From assembly GCF_937999985.1 (NCBI RefSeq), contig NZ_CALLDG010000087.1, positions 1 to 16,246 on the forward strand: DNA of 16,246 nucleotides. Direction: 5' to 3'. Position numbers and translations under genes: made by a program. This DNA is from an uncultured Corynebacterium sp. (GTDB lineage Bacteria > Actinomycetota > Actinomycetes > Mycobacteriales > Mycobacteriaceae). The stretch's first letter is position 1, and each line of letters begins with the position of its first letter. Below the pieces are notes generated by a model. That model was not told the DNA's origin, made no database searches, and saw only the letters and a list, made by a program, of their open reading frames with translations. Positions 1 to 6,652 of the stretch are shown piece after piece.

Positions 1-49
1 CACCTACAAGCAGTACTCCGCTCAGCTGCAGGCTATCCTGCCTCACTAA
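1..49 (+). CDS. C-terminal end of an unidentified protein (5' part outside window)
   Basis: The frame beginning at base 2 reads TYKQYSAQLQAILPH and stops with TAA at 47-49. A good Rho-independent terminator follows 17 bases later, which supports this being the true end of a plus-strand gene. Fifteen residues are too few to name the protein. In related actinobacteria genes such as rpf and molybdopterin genes lie near the XPB helicase pair, but the visible tail does not let me choose among them. Confidence 0.5.
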   Translation, partial: TYKQYSAQLQAILPH

Positions 50-66
50 GAGCAGCTTCTAGCTTT

Positions 67-108
67 AAACCGGGTCGGCACGCAGTAGCGTTCCCGCCCG
101 GTTTTTTC
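67..108 (+). terminator. Rho-independent terminator of the upstream gene
   Basis: The arms AAACCGGG (67-74) and CCCGGTTT (97-104) pair perfectly, and the right arm runs into a stretch of six T residues (102-107). The loop is long (22 nt). It sits just after the stop at 49. Confidence 0.8.
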
Positions 109-170
109 GTGGCCGCTGGTTAGGCGCTCCGATGAGCACCCGCGGGAGCAAACAAAGGTTAATTAAAGAA

Positions 171-210
171 AAGGTGGCGCGCTTCCCCATATGGGGAGGC
201 GCGCCACCTT
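171..210 (-). terminator. 40-nt near-perfect palindrome, probable terminator of the small minus-strand gene
   Basis: All 20 base positions of each arm pair, with one G-T wobble (183/198). The left arm begins AAGGTGGCGCGC and the right arm ends GCGCGCCACCTT. It starts 18 bases past the stop codon of the minus-strand gene at 229-417. On the minus strand it is followed by the T-rich run TTCTTTAATT, which fits intrinsic termination. On the plus strand the following bases (ATTAGTTTGC) are less T-rich, so termination there would be weaker. The symmetry is strong enough that it could also act as a barrier in both directions. Confidence 0.7.
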
Positions 211-228
211 ATTAGTTTGCTAGTTCAG

Positions 229-417
229 TTACTTGTTAATAACGGTGAACGAATGCACGTACGGAAGCTCGGAAGCATCGACGGGGAACTCAATGTCACC
301 GTAGGGGCTCAGAGCACCCGCGGTATCGGCCACCAGCTCGGTAACAGCGTGACGGCCCTCTGGAATATCGGTCGGCCAGCCTGCGTCGACATAGCCCTTC
401 TTCTCAACGTTAGCCAT
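229..417 (-). CDS. Small conserved-looking protein, 62 aa, unknown function
   Basis: The protein starts MANVEKKGYVDAGWPTDIPE and ends YVHSFTVINK. I chose the ATG at 415-417 because everything upstream in this frame is Arg/Gly-rich low-information sequence antisense to the helicase partner gene. From MANVEK onward the composition is balanced and protein-like, with GRHAVTELVAD, LSPYGDIEFP and VDASELPYVHSF segments. No signal peptide, membrane segment or cysteine is present, so it is probably a small cytoplasmic protein. The ribosome site is weak (AAAGA 8-12 bases upstream). A strong terminator follows the stop. It is divergent from the helicase-associated gene at 598, the position held by the small gene Rv0863 beside Rv0862c in M. 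tuberculosis. Homology to Rv0863 is a positional inference that I could not test. Confidence 0.7.
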   Translation of the reverse strand: MANVEKKGYVDAGWPTDIPEGRHAVTELVADTAGALSPYGDIEFPVDASELPYVHSFTVINK

Positions 418-582
418 AGTTGTATCTTTGCACATCGCGAGGGAAAAGGACACACGAAGTGCTGATTTCCACCCACATCCCCACCCGTTTCGCCGCATTG
501 CCCCACGTCTCAAACCGCCACTCGACCGCTTTCCGCCTAGGCCGTGCCATGTACCGCACCCCAAAAACGCTAAGTTTCCAGC

Positions 583-597
583 TAAAATAGGGCGATT
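583..597 (+). promoter_or_regulatory. Candidate -10 element for a leaderless transcript
   Basis: TAAAAT at 583-588 lies 9 bases before the ATG at 598, and no Shine-Dalgarno sequence is visible before that ATG. A start of transcription at or next to the ATG would give a leaderless mRNA, which is common in corynebacteria. No convincing -35 hexamer is seen at the usual distance. The rest of the divergent intergenic region 418-582 shows no further element I can name. Confidence 0.45.
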
Positions 598-3165
598 ATG
601 CATCACAACTCCGCGAACTCCACCGCTGATGGCGGCTCCCCTGCCTCTCTCCGCAGCGAGTTTCCCTCCTACGGGGACTGGCTGTTCGCACAGACGGATG
701 AAGCGCTCGCAGACCTGCTCACTCGCCTGCTGGCATCGAACCCCGCAGCATTCGTGGAGAACCTCACCGGCAGCAACGCCGCGCTCGACACCTTGTCCGC
801 TGCCGTTTCCACCCCCGGACGTAGCCGCCACTCGGAGTTATTCGCGGATTCCCCCGATCCGGCTCTGCTCCACCTGAACTCCCTCGAGCTTGCCGTCTGC
901 CATGCAGCTTGTGAACTCGATGCGGTCCATCACCCGTGCACGGCGACGGAGCTGATCGACATGCTTGGCGAGCTCTTCGACATCGCCGGCACGCCAGCTA
1001 CGCAACGCCCAAGCGAGGACGAGGTCCGCGCTGCCGTGAAATCCCTCTGCCACTGGGGCTTGGTGTTCGGGCCAGACTTCGCCCTCCCCCACCCGGAGCT
1101 GCCTGGCACGCAAACCCCGCTGAAGATTCCGCCCCATCTGCCCCGCATGTTTGAGCCCTCCACGGAGCAGCTCTGGCGACTGGTCGATTCCACCCGCTGT
1201 TCCATCCCCACCAGTGAACTTCCGCAGGTCGTGGACGAACTCCCGCCCCGCCAGCGCCGCCTGCTTTCCACCTTGGCAAACGGAGGCGGCGTAGGGCACT
1301 CTGCGTCCCTGCACGAAGGCGCGGACCCCTCTAAGCCCCTGCCCACCCTCGTGCGCCAGGGCATTCTGGACCAGCTGGACGATACGACAGCTCGCCTGAC
1401 CGGCCGTGTGCAGCAGCTCTTGCGCGGCACGCTCATCGCCGACCCGGGCGGGCACTTCACCGCCGCGCCCCAGGCCGGCACCGATGCTTCGGGCACTGCC
1501 GCCGCTGACTCTGCCGACTCCACCACCAACTTCCGTGCGGACGACGCTGGCGCGGCCCAGGCCATCCAGCTGATTCAGGATCTCGGCCACCTCATCGAGG
1601 ATCTCGGCCGCAACCCAATCGTCCCCCTTTCCTCCGGCGGCATCGGCACCCGCGAGGTCAACAAGGTCGCCCGGCGTCGCGACGAGCCCGCTGAAACGAC
1701 TCTGCACCTGCTGACGTGGCTCGCCCACGCGAACCTCATCGGCCGTGGCCGGGCTACTCCCACCCCGGCCGGCCAGCCCGCGCGCGATTACTGGGCACCC
1801 ACGGAGCTCGCCCTCGACTTCATGGAGGCTTCCCCCGCCACCGCTTGGGCGATCCTGCTGGTCGGCTGGGCCGGCAGCGCCTACGCCCCGTGGTTCGTCG
1901 ACGAGCCCGACGTCCGCCCCTTCGAGGCCGGCACGGCATCGCACGCCGCCCGCGGTTTGCGTCGGACATTCCCATCGCTGTTCGCTGGTATTAGCTCTTT
2001 TGGTAATGACGCCCCCACGCCCCAGCCAGCCGAAATTCAGCGAGAACTCTGGCGCGTACGCCCCGGCGAAGCCTGGCGCACCACGCACACCGCCTGGAAT
2101 GCGGTGTGGGAGGAGGCTAAAGAGGTCGGCGTGTTGGCGTCATTAAGAAGAGACACAGTGCCCACCCGAGCGATGGGCGCGCTGCACGAAGTGCTGAGCG
2201 GCAGCACGCACCCCGCTGCGGACCCCGTGGCGGATCTGGCCGACGCACTGGCGGAGATCCTGCCCGCCCCGGTGGAGCAGCTGATTGTGCAAGCAGATCA
2301 CACGATCATGGCGCCAGGGCTGCTGCGCCCGACCGACCAGGCGATGCTGGCGAAGTTCAGTGATCAGGAATCCGGTGGCATGGCCAGTGTCTGGCGAATG
2401 TCCAAGGAGTCCGTGGAGCGGGCGCTGCGGGCGGGGCTTGGCGCTGCGGAGATTGAGGAGTTCCTGGAGGCCCGCGCGCTGGGCGGGGCGGAGAACGTCC
2501 CGCAGGCGCTGCGCTACATGCTGCACGATGCGGAGCGCAGCCTCTCGCAGGCGACGGCCGGGGTGGCCCAGATGTATCTGAGCGTGGCAGAGCCCGAGGC
2601 GCTGGACCGGATCCTGGCGCTGCCGGACATCGATGGGCTGCGGCTGCGGAAGATCGCGCCAACGGTCGCGGTATCCGCAGCACAGCTATCGTTTGTTACC
2701 GACCGGCTGGAGGCCATGGGCGTGCAGCTGCGCCTGGAGGGCGGGCAGGCGCACGCGGATGCTCCAGTGCTTTCGCGGGTGGCCACGCCCACGCGCGAGG
2801 GGCTGCCCGCGGAAACGGGGGCTAGCGCGAAGGTAATCGCCAGCGCGATCGAGGGCTTCCGCCGCAGCCACGACAGTGCGGATCGAGCCGACGCTAACTC
2901 GGCAGGCTCAGTGGCGGGCTCTGCGGCAGGCCAGCACGGCGACACCCGCGTGGTGCACACCGCCGAGGAGATGATGGCCGCGATCTCGCGGGCGTATTCC
3001 GCCGGCACCATCGTGCGAATTAGCTACGTAGACAACGAAGGCAAGCAGACCAGCGACCAGGTCTCAATCGTCATGATTCGCCCGTCCACCATCGCCGTGG
3101 TCTCCGAAATCAGCGGCGAGAGCTTCACCGTGCAGCCGCACCGCCTCAGCAGCGTGGAATACTAG
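598..3165 (+). CDS. Helicase-associated protein, Helicase_C_3/XPB-Ssl2-N-like, Rv0862c family
   Basis: This 855-residue protein is immediately upstream of the XPB helicase, as Rv0862c is next to Rv0861c in M. tuberculosis. The N-terminus has the family signature of a short repeat-like helix (SYGDWLFAQTDEALADLLTRLL, about residues 24-45). Several winged-helix-like segments follow. The middle (about residues 555-720) is the most conserved-looking part and includes PVEQLIVQADHTIMAPG and an LRYMLHDAERS segment. The tail (about 788-855) reads IVRISYVDNEGKQTSDQVSI and HRLSSVEY, resembling a small WYL-like beta-barrel. No Walker A or DEAH motif is present, so it is not itself an ATPase. It probably assists or targets the neighbouring helicase in DNA repair, an inference from the conserved pairing. 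It is about 100 residues longer than I recall for the mycobacterial protein, with Ala/Ser/Asp-rich insertions near residues 285-315 and 755-785. The ATG at 598 is the only start before residue about 120 and has a -10-like element placed for leaderless translation. Confidence 0.85.
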   Translation: MHHNSANSTADGGSPASLRSEFPSYGDWLFAQTDEALADLLTRLLASNPAAFVENLTGSNAALDTLSAAVSTPGRSRHSELFADSPDPALLHLNSLELAVCHAACELDAVHHPCTATELIDMLGELFDIAGTPATQRPSEDEVRAAVKSLCHWGLVFGPDFALPHPELPGTQTPLKIPPHLPRMFEPSTEQLWRLVDSTRCSIPTSELPQVVDELPPRQRRLLSTLANGGGVGHSASLHEGADPSKPLPTLVRQGILDQLDDTTARLTGRVQQLLRGTLIADPGGHFTAAPQAGTDASGTAAADSADSTTNFRADDAGAAQAIQLIQDLGHLIEDLGRNPIVPLSSGGIGTREVNKVARRRDEPAETTLHLLTWLAHANLIGRGRATPTPAGQPARDYWAPTELALDFMEASPATAWAILLVGWAGSAYAPWFVDEPDVRPFEAGTASHAARGLRRTFPSLFAGISSFGNDAPTPQPAEIQRELWRVRPGEAWRTTHTAWNAVWEEAKEVGVLASLRRDTVPTRAMGALHEVLSGSTHPAADPVADLADALAEILPAPVEQLIVQADHTIMAPGLLRPTDQAMLAKFSDQESGGMASVWRMSKESVERALRAGLGAAEIEEFLEARALGGAENVPQALRYMLHDAERSLSQATAGVAQMYLSVAEPEALDRILALPDIDGLRLRKIAPTVAVSAAQLSFVTDRLEAMGVQLRLEGGQAHADAPVLSRVATPTREGLPAETGASAKVIASAIEGFRRSHDSADRADANSAGSVAGSAAGQHGDTRVVHTAEEMMAAISRAYSAGTIVRISYVDNEGKQTSDQVSIVMIRPSTIAVVSEISGESFTVQPHRLSSVEY

Positions 3166-3172
3166 CGCGCCA

Positions 3173-3185
3173 CAGCAGGCTGCTG
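3173..3185. repeat. Short inverted repeat CAGCAG-G-CTGCTG after the stop
   Basis: A perfect 6-bp inverted repeat with one central base lies 8 bases after the TAG at 3163-3165. No T-run follows, so it is a poor terminator candidate. It may only stabilise the 3' end of the transcript. Confidence 0.3.
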
Positions 3186-3240
3186 CGGGAGACAACTGCG
3201 TGATTACAGTGCAGCTACAGTAGATGGTTGTCCCAAGAGT

Positions 3241-3258
3241 AAGACAAGCTCAAGACAA
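3241..3258 (+). repeat. Two direct copies of AAGACAA in the XPB leader
   Basis: AAGACAA occurs at 3241-3247 and 3252-3258, an 11-bp period close to one DNA helical turn, upstream of the helicase start at 3301. This could be a regulator binding site or chance. No clear LexA box or RecA-independent (TTGTCRGTG-N8-TANNNT) promoter was found in this interval, although TTGTC occurs at 3228-3232. Confidence 0.25.
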
Positions 3259-3284
3259 ATTAGAGCAACCCCCAACCCCCTCGT

Positions 3285-3290
3285 GAGGAG
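3285..3290 (+). promoter_or_regulatory. Ribosome binding site that decides the XPB start
   Basis: GAGGAG lies 10 bases before the GTG at 3301. The upstream in-frame GTG at 3283-3285 overlaps this site and has no ribosome site of its own. The downstream GTG also puts the conserved family start (GPLIVQSDKTVLLE) at residue 6, as in mycobacterial homologues. Confidence 0.8.
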
Positions 3291-3300
3291 CACCCAGCTA

Positions 3301-4947
3301 GTGAGCATCGGCACCGGCCCCCTGATCGTCCAGTCGGACAAGACAGTGCTGCTGGAAATCGACCACGAACAGGCGCAGGAGGCGCGCACCGCACTGGCGC
3401 CGTTCGCGGAGCTGGAGCGCGCGCCCGAGCACGTGCACACCTACCGCATCACCCCGCTGGCGCTGTGGAACGCCCGCGCCGCAGGGCACGACGCGGAGCA
3501 GGTCATGGACGTGCTGGAAACCTACTCGCGGTTCCCCGTTCCGCAACCGCTGCTGATCGACATTGCCGACACGATGGATCGCTACGGGCGGCTGAAGCTC
3601 ATCAAGCACCCCGCCCACGGGCTCGTACTGGAGACCACAGACAGGGCCGTGCTGACGGAGATCCGGCGTCACAAAAAGATCAAGCCCATGTTGGGTGCAG
3701 AGATCGATGAAGACTCGATCGTTGTGCACCCTTCCGAGCGCGGCAGGCTCAAGCAGGAACTGCTGAAGGTCGGCTGGCCCGCAGAGGACCTGGCGGGATA
3801 CGTCGACGGCGAGGCGCACCCCATCGAGCTGTCGCAGGAGCACGAAGAATGGCAGCTGCGGGACTACCAGGAGATGGCAGCAGATAGCTTCTGGGAAGGC
3901 GGCTCAGGCGTGGTAGTGCTGCCATGTGGTGCGGGAAAGACGATGGTTGGCGCGGCCTCGATGGCCAAGGCGAAGGCCACCACGCTGATCCTGGTGACGA
4001 ACACCGTCGCGGGCAGGCAGTGGAAGGACGAGCTAGTGCGCCGCACCTCCCTGACGGAGGATGAGATCGGCGAATACTCCGGAGAGAAGAAGGAGATCCG
4101 CCCCGTAACCATCGCCACCTACCAAGTGGTCACGCGCAAGTCGAAGGGCGAATACCGGGCGCTGGAGCTGTTCGACTCCCGCGACTGGGGCTTAATCATC
4201 TACGACGAGGTTCACCTGTTGCCCGCCCCGGTCTTCCGCATGACCTCCGACCTGCAGTCTCGCCGCCGTCTGGGGCTCACCGCCACCCTGGTGCGCGAGG
4301 ACGGCCGCGAAGGCGACGTATTCAGTCTGATCGGCCCGAAGCGCTATGACGCCCCGTGGAAGGACATCGAATCGCAGGGCTGGATCGCCCCGGCGGACTG
4401 CACCGAGGTGCGCGTGCAGCTGACCGAGGCCGAGCGGATGGTTTACGCCACCGCCGAGCAATCCGACAAATACCGACTGGCCGCCACCACCCCGACGAAA
4501 ACGAAGGTGGTGCGCAAGATCATGGAGATGCACCCGGACGAGCCGACGCTCATCATCGGCGCGTATATCGACCAGCTGGAAGAGATCGCAGCGGAGCTGG
4601 ACGTACCCGTCATCGACGGCAAGACCGGCAACGCTAAGCGCGAGAAGCTGTACCAGCAGTTCCGCGATGGCGAGCTGAAGACGCTGGTGGTTTCCAAGGT
4701 GGCGAACTTTAGCATCGACCTGCCCGGCGCGTCCGTGGCCATCCAGATCTCCGGCACGTTCGGCTCGCGGCAGGAGGAGGCGCAACGCCTGGGCCGCATT
4801 CTGCGCCCGAAGCCGGACGGAGGCGGGGCGTTTTTCTACTCCATCGTCGCGCGTGACACACTAGACGCAGATTATGCCGCGCACCGCCAGCGCTTCCTGG
4901 CTGAGCAGGGCTACGGCTACCGCATCGTCGATTCTTTCGACCTTTAG
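3301..4947 (+). CDS. XPB/ERCC3-like superfamily 2 DNA helicase
   Basis: This 548-residue ATP-dependent DNA helicase is very close to M. tuberculosis Rv0861c (Ercc3/XPB), which I recognise along nearly its whole length. The family unwinds DNA 3' to 5' and is linked to nucleotide excision repair. The N-terminal domain carries GPLIVQSDKTVLLE (6-19) and THTYRITPLALW-like sequence (45-56). RecA-like domain 1 has Walker A GAGKT (210-214), DEVH box (302-305), motif III TAT (327-329), and the XPB-specific RED motif (332-334). Domain 2 has ANFSIDLP (468-475) and motif VI QRLGRILRP (495-503). All catalytic motifs are intact. It follows the helicase-associated gene by 135 bases, so it may have its own promoter. 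DUF3239-like gene starts 37 bases downstream. The start choice rests on the GAGGAG site. Confidence 0.95.
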   Translation: MSIGTGPLIVQSDKTVLLEIDHEQAQEARTALAPFAELERAPEHVHTYRITPLALWNARAAGHDAEQVMDVLETYSRFPVPQPLLIDIADTMDRYGRLKLIKHPAHGLVLETTDRAVLTEIRRHKKIKPMLGAEIDEDSIVVHPSERGRLKQELLKVGWPAEDLAGYVDGEAHPIELSQEHEEWQLRDYQEMAADSFWEGGSGVVVLPCGAGKTMVGAASMAKAKATTLILVTNTVAGRQWKDELVRRTSLTEDEIGEYSGEKKEIRPVTIATYQVVTRKSKGEYRALELFDSRDWGLIIYDEVHLLPAPVFRMTSDLQSRRRLGLTATLVREDGREGDVFSLIGPKRYDAPWKDIESQGWIAPADCTEVRVQLTEAERMVYATAEQSDKYRLAATTPTKTKVVRKIMEMHPDEPTLIIGAYIDQLEEIAAELDVPVIDGKTGNAKREKLYQQFRDGELKTLVVSKVANFSIDLPGASVAIQISGTFGSRQEEAQRLGRILRPKPDGGGAFFYSIVARDTLDADYAAHRQRFLAEQGYGYRIVDSFDL

Positions 4948-4984
4948 AATCTTCTGAGACCGATCCTCTGTTTTAAGGAGCCCC

Positions 4985-5737
4985 ATGTCCGCCGCCCAGC
5001 AACCGATGCAGGTTGACTTCAACTTCGACGTTGACGAGGAGTACGCCCGCAAGCACAACGAGTTCCTGCGCGATGCGAAGCGTATGCAGGTTTCGGCGGG
5101 CGTGCTGGCCGCCGTCCTGGCAGTGATCGTGGCCGTGCTGCTGATCACCGCGGGCTCTCAGTGGTGGGCCCTGGCGATTAGCTTCGCGCTGGGTGTGTTC
5201 GCGCTACTGTGCCTGATCCTGATTCCGGTGCTGCCCCGCAAGATGGGCACGCCGCAGCAGTACTTCGACATGTACCAGCTGGCCCCGGCGATGATCGCGG
5301 AGGTCAATGCGCGCGACATGGTGCTGCTGATGCTTGTGGACGCCTCTACCGAGCCAGCGAAGACCGTTCCCGCCCTGGCGTACCGCACGGTGACCTCTGT
5401 GCCGGGTGTTCCCCGCGAGGTCGGTGCGCGAGTGCCGTCCATGGCCGTAACCGGCTACCGGCCGACACGCGGTCCGAAGGTGTACGAGGAGATCTCTCCC
5501 ATGCCGGTGGCGTGGGGCACTGGGGATGCAAAGGTGTGGAAGCGCGCGGAGCGGGCGATCGGCACGAACCTGTGGAATCGCCTGGAGGGTCTGCTGGACC
5601 AAGTGGACAAGGCCAAGCAGGCCAACCGCAGCGTGTACATCCTGGAAGACGGCACCCAGGCTGGCACTAAGGCTGCGGGCAAGGCTGACGCCAAGAAGGC
5701 TAAGCAGGACAACAGGGACAAGCGGGATAAAAAATAA
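4985..5737 (+). CDS. Two-TM membrane protein, DUF3239-like, unknown function
   Basis: This 250-residue protein has an acidic N-terminus, then two hydrophobic segments (about 36-56 and 60-82) separated by a short GSQW turn. A cytoplasmic-looking globular domain follows (about 90-222), with PAMIAEVNARDMVLLMLVDA, YRTVTSVPGVPREVGARVPS and WNRLEGLLDQVDKA segments. The tail (225-250) is Lys/Asp-rich and probably disordered. The two-TM plus soluble-domain layout and the corynebacterial context match what I remember of the DUF3239 family, but no function is known to me. It has a strong ribosome site (AAGGAG, 4975-4980) 4 bases before the ATG. It lies 37 bases after the XPB helicase without a terminator between, so cotranscription is likely. 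No obvious terminator follows the stop. Confidence 0.8.
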   Translation: MSAAQQPMQVDFNFDVDEEYARKHNEFLRDAKRMQVSAGVLAAVLAVIVAVLLITAGSQWWALAISFALGVFALLCLILIPVLPRKMGTPQQYFDMYQLAPAMIAEVNARDMVLLMLVDASTEPAKTVPALAYRTVTSVPGVPREVGARVPSMAVTGYRPTRGPKVYEEISPMPVAWGTGDAKVWKRAERAIGTNLWNRLEGLLDQVDKAKQANRSVYILEDGTQAGTKAAGKADAKKAKQDNRDKRDKK

Positions 5738-5761
5738 CGCAGGTCACCGTTGCGACAAGTG

Positions 5762-5777
5762 GGTGATTGATTTCACA
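5762..5777 (+). promoter_or_regulatory. GlxR/CRP-like site upstream of pxpA
   Basis: GGTGATTGATTTCACA matches the corynebacterial GlxR consensus TGTGA-N6-TCACA with one mismatch at the first base. It overlaps the proposed -35 hexamer, so bound GlxR would be expected to affect RNA polymerase directly, more likely by repression than activation. cAMP/GlxR control would tie the operon to carbon status. Confidence 0.6.
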
Positions 5778-5800
5778 ATGGTTGTGTAGGTCACTAAACT
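5772..5800 (+). promoter_or_regulatory. Promoter of the pxp operon
   Basis: TTCACA (5772-5777) and TAAACT (5795-5800) are separated by 17 bases, a good sigma-A type promoter. The expected transcription start is near 5806-5809, right before the palindromic operator at 5810. Confidence 0.6.
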
Positions 5801-5809
5801 GGCACACAC

Positions 5810-5822
5810 ATTGTTGAACAAT
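5810..5822. promoter_or_regulatory. Operator ATTGTTGAACAAT, probable GntR-regulator site
   Basis: This is a perfect 13-bp palindrome with a central G. The inner TTGT-TGA-ACAA fits the GntR/FadR-type pattern TNGT-N3-ACNA. It covers the predicted start of transcription, a repressor position. Nearly the same sequence lies before the transporter gene (13013-13025). The cognate protein is most likely the GntR/FCD regulator encoded at 10147-10791. Confidence 0.7.
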
Positions 5823-5824
5823 CC

Positions 5825-5857
5825 GGCCGGAGGTGCGGCGCCTCGCACTCCCCGGCC
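5825..5857 (+). other. Stable hairpin in the pxpA 5' leader
   Basis: GGCCGG (5825-5830) pairs with CCGGCC (5852-5857). Inside it GTGCG (5833-5837) pairs with CGCAC (5844-5848) around a 6-base loop. The stem ends 4 bases before the AAGGAG ribosome site (5862-5867). It lacks a T-run, so it is not a terminator. It may stabilise the mRNA or modulate access to the ribosome site. Confidence 0.55.
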
Positions 5858-5875
5858 ACGCAAGGAGTCGATCGC

Positions 5876-6652
5876 ATGTCCACCACCCGCAGTCCGCTTT
5901 CCATCGACCTGAACGCCGACCTCGGAGAAACGACCGGCGGCAACCCTGTAAGCGACGACGCCGCAATGGTAGCCATCGTCTCCAGCGCAAACGTCGCCTG
6001 TGGCTTCCACGCCGGCGATGCCCACGCGATCTCCAACACCCTGGCCGCCGCAGCGGAGAACAACGTCTCCGTCGGCGCCCACGTCGGCTACAACGACCAG
6101 GCGGGTTTCGGCCGCCGCTTCATCGACTACTCCCCCGCCGAGCTGGCCGACGAAGTTCTCTACCAGATCGGCGCCCTCAACGCGCTGGCTAAGGCGCGCG
6201 GCACGCAGGTGCGCTACGTCAAGCCCCACGGCGCGATGTACAACACGATCGTTCACCACGAGGCCCAGGCCAAGGCCGTCATCGAGGGCATCAAGGCCTT
6301 CGGCGCGGACCTGCCCGTGATGCTGCTGCCCGGCGCGGTTGCCGCCAACTACGCGGAGAAGGCCGGCCTGCGCGTGATCAACGAGGTCTTCGCCGACCGC
6401 GCCTACAACCCGGACGGCACGCTGGTTTCCCGCCGCGAAAACGGTGCCGTTCTGCACGACCCGGAGGTCGTTGCCCGCCGCGTGGTGCGCATGGCCGAGG
6501 AAGGCACGATCGAAGCCATCGACGGCTCCACCATCCGCACCGCCGCCGATTCCGTGTGCGTCCACGGCGATTCCCCCGGCGCGGTCGCCATGGCGGAGCG
6601 CATCGCCGCCGAACTGCAGTCCAACAACATCACCATCGGGAGCTTCCTGTGA
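5876..6652 (+). CDS. pxpA: 5-oxoprolinase subunit PxpA (LamB/YcsF family)
   Basis: This 258-residue cytoplasmic protein belongs to the LamB/YcsF family, the PxpA subunit of the prokaryotic ATP-dependent 5-oxoprolinase that opens 5-oxoproline to glutamate. Family landmarks are intact: SIDLNADLGE (9-18), ANVACGFHAGD (38-48), VGAHVGYND (66-74), YVKPHGAMYN (114-123), EVFADRAYNPDG (170-181) and ADSVCVHGDSPGA (224-236). Length is normal for the family (about 250). The ATG at 5876 has AAGGAG 8 bases upstream. It is the first gene of an operon with promoter, GlxR-like site and operator just upstream, and its stop overlaps the start of the next gene by 4 bases (GTGA), so translation is probably coupled. 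PxpA is active only with PxpB and PxpC, which follow as a fusion. Confidence 0.93.
   Translation: MSTTRSPLSIDLNADLGETTGGNPVSDDAAMVAIVSSANVACGFHAGDAHAISNTLAAAAENNVSVGAHVGYNDQAGFGRRFIDYSPAELADEVLYQIGALNALAKARGTQVRYVKPHGAMYNTIVHHEAQAKAVIEGIKAFGADLPVMLLPGAVAANYAEKAGLRVINEVFADRAYNPDGTLVSRRENGAVLHDPEVVARRVVRMAEEGTIEAIDGSTIRTAADSVCVHGDSPGAVAMAERIAAELQSNNITIGSFL

Noticed and set aside
418..831. Upstream extension of the small minus-strand protein to 200 residues
   Set aside because: The added part is Gly/Arg-rich, lies antisense to the start of the helicase-associated gene and covers the divergent promoter region. The ATG at 417 gives a compact, balanced protein.
3283..3300. Earlier GTG start for the XPB helicase
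   Set aside because: It overlaps the GAGGAG ribosome site that serves the GTG at 3301, and the six extra residues are not part of the family.
5744..6565. 273-codon open frame on the minus strand across pxpA and its promoter
   Set aside because: The opposite strand encodes a complete PxpA with all motifs, and the frame would run through the promoter, operator and leader hairpin. The Gly/Val/Asp/Arg-rich product has no family features.
6556..6648. Longer N-terminus of the PxpBC fusion
   Set aside because: The 31 extra residues are Arg/His-rich and lie wholly within pxpA in another frame. The GTG at 6649 has a ribosome site and a typical 4-base overlap.
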